Both the position numbers and the translations under genes were made by a program. Of a stretch of 64,000 nucleotides of DNA, positions 37,000-44,004 are shown piece after piece (the stretch's first letter is position 1; every line of letters begins with the position of its first letter). Origin of the DNA: Arenibacter sp. F20364 (GTDB lineage Bacteria; Bacteroidota; Bacteroidia; Flavobacteriales; Flavobacteriaceae); contig NZ_JALKBD010000014.1 of NCBI RefSeq assembly GCF_023015905.1, forward strand, positions 87,009 through 151,008, given 5' to 3'. Below the pieces are notes generated by a model. That model saw only the letters and a list, made by a program, of their open reading frames with translations, was not told where the DNA came from and did no database searches.

Positions 37000-38073
37000 T
37001 TATTGTTTCATTATTTCAAACAATTGCTTATTCAGATATAAATTTTCAACACCTACTTTCTTCGATTTAAGAATACCTATTTTTTCTAATTCATGTAAAT
37101 ATTCTGCTGCGGTTTGGCGTTTCGCAATATCTTTATCGACCAAAAATTTCACTTTGCAATATGGTTGTTCAAAAAGCAATTCTATTAACTCTTTGGAATA
37201 TACACGGGAGGGTAATTTTTCCTTTGCTAAGGCTATGGTTTCCTGCATCAAGTCATTAATGGCATTTATCTTTTTCAAAGTATAAATAGCCGTTTCTTCA
37301 ACCCCTCTAAGCATAAATAGAATCCATCCCTCCCAATCCTGCTTTTCAGTAACCGATCGGAGTTTTATGTAATACTGGTTTTTATTTTCAATAATGTATT
37401 TGCTTAGGTATAGAATTGGTGCGTCTAACAGGCCTTTTTCCACCATATAAAGAATATTTAAAACCCGTCCAGTTCTTCCATTACCGTCGGGAAATGGATG
37501 TATCGCCTCAAATTGGTAGTGCATTACTGCTAACCTCACCAAATCATCAATGCCATTTTCTGAATGGATAAAGTCTTCTAGATTCTTTAATAAGTCACGA
37601 ATTACGATTTCCCCTTCCGGTGGTGTGTAAATTGTTTGATTATTACTTGTTATTCTGGTGCCTGTTGTTTTTCTAATCCCGGCATTATTTTCTTTTATGG
37701 TCTGTACAATGGAAACAAAGGTATTGGTAGAAAGTGGGCGTTTATCCAAATTGCTATATCCTTCCCATAAGGCTTGTCGGTACCTTAATACTTCTTTGGT
37801 CTGCGCATCCGTAGTTTGAATATTTGCCGAAAATGCCTGATATAAGTTGTCTTGGGTAGTAACTATGTTTTCAATTTCTGAACTGTCCTTCGCTTCCTGT
37901 AAGGTAATCGCGTTGACCAACATGGATTGGTTCGGAATCTCATTTGCCCTACCTTTTAGCTCAGCCAGTACTCGTGTTGCCGCAATGGCTTGCTTCAGAA
38001 CCTTCTTAGTTTCAAGTTCTATTTTTGGAGGCAATAGTGGTAAATCGTTATACGGTTCTTTTGGGTTATACAT
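37000..38073 (-). CDS. fic: Fic-family AMP-transferase-like protein, class II
   Basis: 357 residues from the ATG at 38073 (an in-frame start at 38094 adds seven). The catalytic motif is HPFPDGNGRTGR, complete with catalytic His, the acidic Asp and both phosphate-binding Arg. Upstream of it the inhibitory helix motif SSEIEN fits [ST]xxxE[GN], in the N-terminal part as in class II Fic proteins. The C-terminal segment (about 290-357) looks like a winged helix. The family attaches AMP to target proteins, and the inhibitory Glu keeps it inactive until relieved. It is cargo of the tRNA-Arg element, in the opposite orientation to its neighbours, with an array of ATCGACA sites at its promoter. Physiological targets are unknown. 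Confidence 0.93.
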   Translation of the reverse strand: MYNPKEPYNDLPLLPPKIELETKKVLKQAIAATRVLAELKGRANEIPNQSMLVNAITLQEAKDSSEIENIVTTQDNLYQAFSANIQTTDAQTKEVLRYRQALWEGYSNLDKRPLSTNTFVSIVQTIKENNAGIRKTTGTRITSNNQTIYTPPEGEIVIRDLLKNLEDFIHSENGIDDLVRLAVMHYQFEAIHPFPDGNGRTGRVLNILYMVEKGLLDAPILYLSKYIIENKNQYYIKLRSVTEKQDWEGWILFMLRGVEETAIYTLKKINAINDLMQETIALAKEKLPSRVYSKELIELLFEQPYCKVKFLVDKDIAKRQTAAEYLHELEKIGILKSKKVGVENLYLNKQLFEIMKQ

Positions 38074-38076
38074 AAT

Positions 38077-38155
38077 TTCGACATATAAATACAACTATGT
38101 CGATGATATCGACACAATACAAATATATGTCGATTTTTTTATATTTTATCGACAC
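38077..38155. promoter_or_regulatory. ATCGACA/TGTCGAT half-site array upstream of fic
   Basis: Perfect half-sites are TGTCGAT 38099-38105, ATCGACA 38109-38115, TGTCGAT 38129-38135 and ATCGACA 38149-38155, with a near match TTCGACA at 38077-38083. They form two inverted pairs with 3- and 13-base spacers. The array covers the promoter region of fic, so it likely binds a repressor, perhaps the winged-helix end of the Fic protein itself. Confidence 0.7.
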
Positions 38156-38517
38156 ATGTTAAAAATAATTATAAAGCTAATTCAGTATTACGGATATTCG
38201 GTAAGAGAAACTTTGGGTTGTAAGGAACAAGTCAAATCTTTTTTTTCTTTTCACTAGTAACCTATTTTAAGATACGAAATACAGAAAAAAGTCACATTTT
38301 TACAAGTAATTTATTGAGGTCTAAACACGGTAGATCACGTAATAGTTTTGACCCGTTGGGAAAGGAATTCAAGATGTGTCTTTGTTGCCACAAAGACGAT
38401 CTTGCTTTGCTCCCGATGGTTGCAAAGAAGGTTAAAAAAAAATAGAAAAAGCGATGAACCTGAAGTTGACAGTCTACTTAATTTTGTAAATTGCATAACA
38501 GCCATTCAAAAAATACA
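38156..38517. other. 362-base region without a recognisable gene
   Basis: It contains the right copy of the imperfect fic-flanking repeat (38234-38297) with strong T-runs. No coding stretch of note or RNA gene is seen. The part at 38330-38460 is mixed sequence of unknown origin. Confidence 0.5.
38234..38297 (+). repeat. Right imperfect repeat flanking the Fic gene
   Basis: AAATCTTTTTTTTCTTTTCAC, AACCTATTTT and AAGTCACATT match the order and spacing of 36878-36941. The Fic gene and its operator array lie between the two copies. Confidence 0.5.
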
Positions 38518-38697
38518 ATGCTAAACATACTATATCCTTTACTATTACAATTGCCAATAGGCACACGAAACCCAGATGACAATAGTCCCATTGATCTTAC
38601 AAGCGCATTTGATATCATTGTATATATTATTCTGCCAGTATTAATGATCATCTTTTACATTCTATGGAGGAAGAAAAAGAAGAAGGATAAGAATTAA
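38518..38697 (+). CDS. Tiny single-pass membrane protein, copy 1 (inside the element)
   Basis: 59 residues from ATG 38518. The N-terminal part MLNILYPLLLQLPIGTRNPDDNSPIDLTSAFD is followed by one hydrophobic segment of about 20 residues and a basic end WRKKKKKDKN. The layout (PIDxx..., membrane helix, Lys tail) resembles the many small Bacteroidota membrane proteins of unknown role. A close relative lies at 40653-40835. Most differences between the two are silent or conservative, so both seem under selection to keep the protein. No function is known; the pairing with a toxin-antitoxin module downstream may be accidental. Confidence 0.7.
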   Translation: MLNILYPLLLQLPIGTRNPDDNSPIDLTSAFDIIVYIILPVLMIIFYILWRKKKKKDKN

Positions 38698-38927
38698 AAT
38701 GACCTGCAAATAAGTTGTTTACATGTTTCTAATATAATTAAGGATCATAGCATAAAGCGCCCTATTTCGATTTTATGTAACGCTTATCTACCGGAACCCT
38801 ATAAAATCGAAACAGGATCCGGCGCAAGGTTAGTCATGGTAAGATTTGGGGAAAAATGGTCTGGGCAAATCAAAAGCTTTAACCATCATCAAATCATTAG
38901 GATTAGGTCACAAATTCAATAATTCTG

Positions 38928-38935
38928 TATCTTTG
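38928..38935 (+). promoter_or_regulatory. -7 box of the toxin-antitoxin operon
   Basis: TATCTTTG matches the TAnnTTTG consensus and stands 17 bases before the antitoxin start codon. No clear TTG is seen at the -33 distance. Confidence 0.5.
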
Positions 38936-38952
38936 AGTAAAAGCTAATTAAA

Positions 38953-39195
38953 ATGGACCTACAATCTAGAAAAATTAAGTTTGTACAGGAGTTTTTGAAA
39001 TTACAAAGCGAAGAGGTCATATCCCATCTTGAAAAAATATTGAGCAAAGAAACCAAAACTTTAACTAACGAAGAGTTTGAGCCTTTGACGATTGAAGAGT
39101 TTAATGACCGAATTGATCAATCGCTGGACGATTCTAAAAATGGGCGACTAATCAAGGCAAGCGATTTAAAAGCCAAAATCGACAAATGGGTTTAG
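38953..39195 (+). CDS. Antitoxin of a ParE/RelE-type toxin-antitoxin pair
   Basis: 80 residues, mostly helical and charged. The C-terminal part FEPLTIEEFNDRIDQSLDDSKNGRLIKASDLKAKIDKW resembles the toxin-wrapping segments of small addiction-module antitoxins that accompany ParE/RelE-like toxins in Bacteroidota. There is no obvious DNA-binding domain, so self-regulation is uncertain. Its stop codon overlaps the toxin start by 10 bases, the typical coupled order. The pair likely stabilises the integrated element. Confidence 0.82.
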   Translation: MDLQSRKIKFVQEFLKLQSEEVISHLEKILSKETKTLTNEEFEPLTIEEFNDRIDQSLDDSKNGRLIKASDLKAKIDKWV

Positions 39196-39506
39196 AAATA
39201 TTTTGGACGGGATTCGCCGAGGATCAACTTCATAGTATATTTAAACATTATCAGAAAAAAGCAGGTAATCGTATAGCCAAAAAACTTGTGGACGGAATTT
39301 TTAATGAGCCTTCTAAATTAAATATCCAACCTGAAATTGGCCAAATCGAAGAATTATTAAAAGACAGGGGGCAAGGTTTTCGATATCTGATCTACAAAAA
39401 AAATTATAAAATTATTTACTGGGTAAACAAAGACCAAAATCAAGTTGAAATCATTGATGTTTTCGACGTTCGACAATATCCCCTAAAAATAAGGAGGTCG
39501 CAGTAA
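39186..39506 (+). CDS. ParE/RelE-family toxin
   Basis: 106 residues from an ATG that overlaps the antitoxin end. The pattern EIFWTGFAEDQLHSIFKHY, then GIFNEPSKLNIQPEIGQIEELLKDRGQGFRYLIYKKNYKIIYWVNKDQNQVEIIDVFDVRQYP is the ParE/RelE fold: long helix pair and beta-sheet ending in the DVFDxRQxP strand. The family either cuts mRNA at the ribosome or inhibits gyrase; the residues visible do not decide which. Located 215 bases inside attR as terminal cargo of the element. Confidence 0.9.
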   Translation: MGLEIFWTGFAEDQLHSIFKHYQKKAGNRIAKKLVDGIFNEPSKLNIQPEIGQIEELLKDRGQGFRYLIYKKNYKIIYWVNKDQNQVEIIDVFDVRQYPLKIRRSQ

Positions 39507-39650
39507 ATGCGATAGTTCAGTCACAGATTAACTCATAAGTGATGGAATTTACCTTGATTACTATTCGATTTTAAACAAGGGTAGTTTTAAACAATACCTT
39601 TTACATCCATTTGATTACATTTGTAATGACGGAAGATAAATCCTGAAAAA

Positions 39651-39671
39651 AGTTCACAAATCGTCAACATT
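39651..39671 (+). repeat. Right copy of 21-base internal repeat (candidate integrase arm site)
   Basis: Identical in sequence and direction to 34393-34413; stands 49 bases inside attR. Confidence 0.8.
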
Positions 39672-39720
39672 AGAAATTAAAAAAATGCGAAACCCTTAAA
39701 AATAAGGGGCTCACAAAAAG

Positions 39721-39744
39721 AAGTTCGATTCTTGGTGAGGTCAC
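39721..39744 (+). repeat. attR: 24-base direct repeat of the tRNA-Arg 3' end
   Basis: Identical to 34266-34289. Only the T-loop-to-3' part of the tRNA is present, so it is a partial copy left at the right end of the element. Confidence 0.93.
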
Positions 39745-40158
39745 GAACCAAGGGTGCACAGCGCCAAAAGCGCCAGCTTTTAAATTGGAGCCTGTACTGA
39801 GGGTCATCGAAGTGATTCTTGGTGTTTTACCTACTATTTCTTGTGCCACAGGGTGTCGTGAATGTATTACGACCGACTTCCCAAATTGTCAATATTTATT
39901 TGAAGTACTTCATGAGCGGAAAGTTCTTTGCTTTTATACCCGCAGCTATTTATGGTTTATTCTTGGATCAAAAAAAATAGCGGGGGAATAAAAAAAGTAG
40001 AAATTCTAAACCTGAAATAGAACTGCTGCAATAAAAGGATTTTTTATGTTTAAATGTGCTGTACAACTTTATAACGTTAATTATTAAACAGTTAGAGCAA
40101 AGATAGTAATGTCCTCTTTACTAAATTTATAGGTAATTAATATTAAAATTTTATTCAA

Positions 40159-40518
40159 ATGATTAGCGAAAATAAAAATCAAGATAAGAAGTTCGCTTCC
40201 AAGGGTTTGAATAATAAGGTTCAACAAAATCGTGGAATTAACCAAGATAGATACCCTAGTGAAGATTCAAATGAAGCGGTTGGTAAACCCGTTGATAATG
40301 GCGGGGTAGTAACCTCAAAATATGATGCGCATTTGGAAAAGCAATGGTTGGCCGTACGGGATAATTATCTCGCAAATTTCCCGGAATTAAACGATATGGA
40401 CACCACCTATGACAAAAAGAGTTTTAGTGCTCTAATAAATAGGCTTGCAAAGAGAAGACAGCAAACCCTTGAGAAGATACATGAGGAAATAATGAATTGG
40501 CCTTCAAATAAAAAGTAG
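40159..40518 (+). CDS. Small hydrophilic protein, CsbD-like C-terminus
   Basis: 119 residues, no signal peptide. The first 60 residues are polar and low in structure (many Asn, Lys, Gln). The C-terminal part WLAVRDNYLANFPELNDMDTTYDKKSFSALINRLAKRRQQTLEKIHEEIMNW has the spacing of aromatic and acidic residues found in small CsbD-type stress proteins, but the match is weak. It lies outside attR, upstream of the second tiny membrane protein gene by 134 bases. The upstream region is AT rich with no clear promoter. A stress-linked role is a guess. Confidence 0.6.
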   Translation: MISENKNQDKKFASKGLNNKVQQNRGINQDRYPSEDSNEAVGKPVDNGGVVTSKYDAHLEKQWLAVRDNYLANFPELNDMDTTYDKKSFSALINRLAKRRQQTLEKIHEEIMNWPSNKK

Positions 40519-40652
40519 GTATATGGTTTACTGCCTTATGAAAAGATTATATATCTCCGTTACCTGTTATTGAAATGAAGTGAATTTTAGGTTGTCCACT
40601 GAAAGGGATTGATCTATTAAATTTCTTAAATTGTAAAAGAGCAAAAAAAGCA

Positions 40653-40835
40653 ATGTTAAACACACTATATCCTTTACTACTACAATTGCCTATAGGCACT
40701 CGAAACCCGGATGACAATAGTCCTATCGACCTTACAAGTGCATTTGATGTCATTGTATTCATTATTCTGCCGATTCTAGTGATCATCCTTTATATCCTTT
40801 GGAGGAAGAAAAAGAAGAAGGACAAGGAGAATTAG
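40653..40835 (+). CDS. Tiny single-pass membrane protein, copy 2 (outside the element)
   Basis: 60 residues; the same layout as the 38518 gene: LPIGTRNPDDNSPIDLTSAFD, a 20-residue membrane segment and a C-terminal WRKKKKKDKEN. The two genes agree at roughly nine of ten bases through the coding part, with less similarity upstream. Differences are mainly silent or swap hydrophobic residues in the membrane helix. One copy within the element and one beyond attR suggests duplication through successive insertions at this tRNA. Function unknown. Confidence 0.7.
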   Translation: MLNTLYPLLLQLPIGTRNPDDNSPIDLTSAFDVIVFIILPILVIILYILWRKKKKKDKEN

Positions 40836-41048
40836 TGGTTGTGATTAACTATTGTAGCAACTAAAGTTTAAAGCACAAAAACATCCATTTCTATAGTTAT
40901 AAAGGCTTGCCTGATTAAAGTTGAATCAGGGGTGCGGCACCATCCTGTTTATGGTCATATTTGGAACAATCTTTTGGCCAATCTAGAGAGTCATGGTTTT
41001 TTAAAAGATTATTGCTTGTAAAAATCAACAGCAGACGGTCAAGTGCTC

Positions 41049-41771
41049 TCATTTTTTCTTGTTTTTGATGGTGTAGGTATATTTCAATCCAATAATATGC
41101 GTGGTTTGGGGCATGTCTACATTTATACCTTTTTCATACCTGTACTGGACCCCTAGTTTGGCAAAGTTTTTTATTTTGTAATCAGTGCCGAAGGTTAATC
41201 TGTATTTATTGTATTGATCTACATCACCGTTTTTAAAACGATTAAAGATTTCAGCGGAAAATTTCGGATCCAATTTCCATTTATCGAAATCATATTCAAC
41301 AGCCGCCTTTAGTCTAAGGTATTGTTTGGCATAATCACCTTCTGAGGTACTGATACCTAGTTCATTTTTGTTTTGATATCGCAGTCTGTATTTTAATTCC
41401 AAGTTATTTATTTTATGTTTATAGGAAGCATCTACATTAAACCTAAAATGGTTTTCGTACCCTTGAACATCGCCTTCATTATCGTTTTCCCGTATATATC
41501 TTAGCCCAAGACCTATATCAAACTTTTTGGTAATAGCATATTTGGTTTCCAATTGTGTGAAGTATTCACTTATTTCTGACATATTCTCGTCTAAACGCAA
41601 CTGCTGTTCCAGTCCAAAAGACCATTTTTTATTGGGTTCATATTCCAGGCCCAAGGTGTTCCAACTTTGCAAGTCAGAATTATCCCCGGTTTGCGAGAAG
41701 CCAAATGTTGATGCCATCAAAGTAGCCAACAATACCATGTGAGCTGTATATCCTTTCCTGATCAATTCCAT
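41049..41771 (-). CDS. DUF2490-family outer-membrane-like protein
   Basis: 240 residues with a signal peptide (LLATLMASTFGFSQ) followed by alternating beta strands with aromatic ends, such as KWSFGLEQQLRL, KFDIGLGLRYIRE, NNLELKYRLRYQN and KLGVQYRYEKG, ending in a Lys-rich tail. It looks like a small outer-membrane beta-barrel of the DUF2490 family. The order VTC-domain gene, DUF4956 gene and this gene, with spacings of 3 and 18 bases, makes an operon. The function is not known; it may link to the surface or polymer handling of the operon. Confidence 0.85.
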   Translation of the reverse strand: MELIRKGYTAHMVLLATLMASTFGFSQTGDNSDLQSWNTLGLEYEPNKKWSFGLEQQLRLDENMSEISEYFTQLETKYAITKKFDIGLGLRYIRENDNEGDVQGYENHFRFNVDASYKHKINNLELKYRLRYQNKNELGISTSEGDYAKQYLRLKAAVEYDFDKWKLDPKFSAEIFNRFKNGDVDQYNKYRLTFGTDYKIKNFAKLGVQYRYEKGINVDMPQTTHIIGLKYTYTIKNKKK

Positions 41772-41789
41772 AATTTTCGCACTTTTGAT

Positions 41790-42395
41790 TTATATGTTGT
41801 TCCTAAAATAAAAGATGGTTAATTCGGCTGTATCCTTTAAAAAATCGACCTTGCCGATGGTAATTTTATTGATTTGTAGCCCCGTTCTATTTTCCAAATC
41901 CCTTTTGAGTATTTGGTAATTTTCGGGTTTTATATTTTCTATGTTTTCATACACCACAGATTTGGATTCTTCCTGTTTTAAGGCCCAATACCTTTCTATT
42001 GCGTACAGTATTGATATAATTAGGACATTGGCCCCAATTATTTCGGCATAGCTCATTTTTTTATTGGCTAAGGAGTTGATTACCGATACGCCAATGACCA
42101 CGAACAGATAGGTCATTTCCTTAATGTCGATAGCGTCGGTGCGATAGCGGATGATCCCGAAGATGGCGAACAATCCCAGTGCCATTCCTATATCCAGTTC
42201 GTATTTTTTAAGGGTAAAGCAGAGGAAAAATACAATAATGCTTATGAGGTAGTAGGTGAAAACGTAGTCCTTTCGTTTTGAGGAAGGATAGTATATAAAG
42301 CGTATGATGGTGGTTAAGAATATCAAGTTTATAATAAAACGAAATATCATCTTAAAAAAGTCATCATCGAATAAGGGGATTTCTAAAAATTCCAT
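41790..42395 (-). CDS. DUF4956-family membrane protein
   Basis: 201 residues with about four hydrophobic segments in residues 15-130 (IIRFIINLIFLTTIIRF, YLISIIVFFLCFTLK, MALGLFAIFGIIRYRTDAIDIKEMTYLFVVIGVSVIN, IIGANVLIISILYAI) and a cytosolic alpha/beta C-terminal domain. GIIRYRTDAI is the core mark of DUF4956. This family is regularly encoded beside VTC-domain proteins, as here, and may serve as their membrane partner. It starts 3 bases after the VTC gene. Confidence 0.9.
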   Translation of the reverse strand: MEFLEIPLFDDDFFKMIFRFIINLIFLTTIIRFIYYPSSKRKDYVFTYYLISIIVFFLCFTLKKYELDIGMALGLFAIFGIIRYRTDAIDIKEMTYLFVVIGVSVINSLANKKMSYAEIIGANVLIISILYAIERYWALKQEESKSVVYENIENIKPENYQILKRDLENRTGLQINKITIGKVDFLKDTAELTIFYFRNNI

Positions 42396-42398
42396 CTG

Positions 42399-43148
42399 CT
42401 AAGCTGTGAGTTTATTGATTTTTATTATTTTTTCTTTGAAACGATTGTACTTGAGGTCCTGATACATACTTATCATCCCTATGCAATATTTACTTAGGCT
42501 ATACGGATTCGTCTGCTTTTCCTTTAATTGACGTACCACGGGAGAAGTCCTACTAAAACGTTCCTGTTTAACCTCTATAATCACCAAGTTTTCGTAGATT
42601 TTGGTTGAATCGTTGAGTTTAAAGGAAAGGTTAAAATCAATGGTCAAACGTTCCTTGGCCGTTTTATTGACTAAAGTGATACGATTGAAATTGTTCCATA
42701 TAATAGGTTGCAGATCAAATGATCTTTGTGTTACTTCCTGTATAAAATTCAAGGACCCATCGGAGAGATCTGTTTCAAAATCAGGGATCGGGGTTCTGGT
42801 CTTAGTGGTCTTTCCCTTGCCATCTTTTTGTTTCACCTCAAGAAAACAGTGATCGGATTCAACATATTTTCGGATTCTGATCTTTGTCCTGTTTACCTTG
42901 CCGTTATGGTGGTCATGGTAGAATTTTTTGGATGGCGTATCAAAATACAGGGATGAATAGGTCATCATCCTTCGCCCATCTATTTCCAGAACCCTGTACT
43001 GGCCTCTAATTTTTTTTAAAACCGCGGTCATATCCTTTTCGTGGATTATGAATTTAGTGTCGGTCCTTTTCATCAACGAAACACTGTTCATCTCTTCTAA
43101 GGAAGTACTGTCGAAGTCATTAATGATGTGTGTTGTCTGTAAATTCAT
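42399..43148 (-). CDS. VTC-domain polyphosphate polymerase-like protein
   Basis: 249 residues, cytosolic, with the tunnel-type VTC/triphosphate domain: LMKRTDTKFIIHEKDM at the start, TYSSLYFDTP, HHNGKVNRTKIRIRKYVESDHCFLEVKQKDGKGKTTKTR, RLTIDFNLSFK and VIIEVKQER. The basic and acidic residues lining the tunnel (RIRKY, EVKQK, EVKQ) are kept. In yeast the domain makes polyphosphate from ATP; for bacterial relatives this is inferred. First gene of a three-gene leftward operon with DUF4956 and DUF2490 genes. Confidence 0.9.
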   Translation of the reverse strand: MNLQTTHIINDFDSTSLEEMNSVSLMKRTDTKFIIHEKDMTAVLKKIRGQYRVLEIDGRRMMTYSSLYFDTPSKKFYHDHHNGKVNRTKIRIRKYVESDHCFLEVKQKDGKGKTTKTRTPIPDFETDLSDGSLNFIQEVTQRSFDLQPIIWNNFNRITLVNKTAKERLTIDFNLSFKLNDSTKIYENLVIIEVKQERFSRTSPVVRQLKEKQTNPYSLSKYCIGMISMYQDLKYNRFKEKIIKINKLTA

Positions 43149-43558
43149 AATACGAAACTCTAAATAGGTTTTAAGCTAGGGTTATGCCAAATTCCACGAA
43201 CCGGGAGTTATTGTTGTGTCATCCCATGTTTGGGACCCTACACAAATATTGGCATTTGTTCAATACCATTTTTGTATTTTAAGTGAACGGGGTCAGGTTT
43301 TCTGTGAATGGCCTTAATGATGTCTTAACACTACCTTAATGTTGCCTTAAAGAAAGGATTGCCAATTGTTGTTGAACGAACAGACCATCTATCTAAGTAA
43401 TTTCGAAGCAGCAGTCAGCGACGCTATTGCCATAATTAAGTGGTTTTACCGTTATGCCTATGTTAAATAGGAGATTGTTCTCTGCCGGATATGCTATCCA
43501 TTTGGTTCATACCCTAAAATTCCTGAATGTTGATTACCTTAGCACTAAAGTATTTTTC
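43149..43558. other. 410-base divergent gap between VTC and moaE genes
   Basis: A hairpin with outer arms TGTGT (43215-43219) / ACACA (43240-43244) and inner TCCCA/TGGGA stands about 70 bases upstream of the VTC gene start. No gene is supported; an in-frame extension of moaE back to 43454 is less likely because it adds a non-homologous N-terminus. The gap presumably holds both promoters. Confidence 0.4.
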
Positions 43559-44002
43559 ATGGAAAAGAGCAAAATCAAAAATGTATTTGTAGAAGGTGCA
43601 ATAAGCCCGGAGTTTATTGCCAATTCCATTGCCAAGCACCAATCCAAAACCGCAATTGGCGCCCACGATATTTTTTTGGGCCAAGTAAGGGCAGATCTTA
43701 TTGACGGGCAGGAAGTAGCCGCTATAGAATACACGGCCTATGAGGAAATGGCCAATCTAAAGTTTCACGAAATTAGGGAGGCTGCCTTTGCCAAATATAA
43801 CTTAAGTTGTATGCATATCTATCACAGTTCGGGAAGGGTAAACGCGGGAGAAATATGCCTGTTTGTTTTTGTGTCATCACCCCATAGAAAAGAAGTTTTT
43901 GAGGCCCTACATCATGTTGTGGAGGAAATAAAAAATCAGGTTCCTATTTTTGGAAAGGAAGTTTTTAAGGATGATTCCTATCAGTGGAAAGTAAATAAAT
44001 AA
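43559..44002 (+). CDS. moaE: Molybdopterin synthase catalytic subunit
   Basis: 147 residues from ATG 43559, chosen because conservation begins there. The enzyme adds sulfur from thiocarboxylated MoaD to precursor Z to form molybdopterin. Motifs are GAHDIFLGQVRAD, AIEYTAYEEMA, HSSGRVNAGE and SSPHRKEVFEALHHVVEEIKNQVPIFGKE, where the late Lys residues form the active site. The usual HRxGxL reads HSSGRV. It is followed 2 bases later by moaC. No moaA, moaD or moaB lies next to it. Confidence 0.93.
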   Translation: MEKSKIKNVFVEGAISPEFIANSIAKHQSKTAIGAHDIFLGQVRADLIDGQEVAAIEYTAYEEMANLKFHEIREAAFAKYNLSCMHIYHSSGRVNAGEICLFVFVSSPHRKEVFEALHHVVEEIKNQVPIFGKEVFKDDSYQWKVNK

Positions 44003-44004
44003 TA

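Larger units (their letters stand above)
34266..39744 (+). mobile_element. tRNA-Arg-integrated genomic element, about 5.5 kb
   Basis: The element lies between two perfect 24-base direct repeats, one of them the 3' end of the tRNA-Arg gene. Next to the tRNA is a tyrosine recombinase gene. The cargo is a Fic protein, a very small membrane protein and a toxin-antitoxin pair; truncated VapE/VirE-like and CHC2-primase-like genes are leftovers of a replication or mobilisation module. A perfect 21-base repeat lies inside each end (34393-34413, 39651-39671). With no intact replication or transfer genes it is probably immobile by itself, or moves only with helper functions, though the integrase looks intact. 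Confidence 0.88.
39507..40158. other. Junction region containing the right end of the element
   Basis: 652 bases with no gene that I can support. It holds the 21-base arm-type repeat (39651-39671), attR (39721-39744), and after that an inverted GCGCCAAAAGCGCC phrase and a REP-like piece CCTGTACTGAGGGTCATCGAAGTG. An 11-base match to the att core (GATTCTTGGTG) recurs at 39814-39824. A 68-codon open frame from 39785 has no family resemblance and crosses the REP-like piece. Confidence 0.6.

Noticed and set aside
39785..39991. A 68-codon frame right after attR
   Set aside because: It crosses a REP-like phrase and has no family resemblance or promoter; most likely chance.
40910..40941. Two short hairpins (CCTGATT/AATCAGG and GGTGC/GCACC) in the 40836-41048 gap as terminators
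   Set aside because: Arms are short and no T-run follows; they could be chance.
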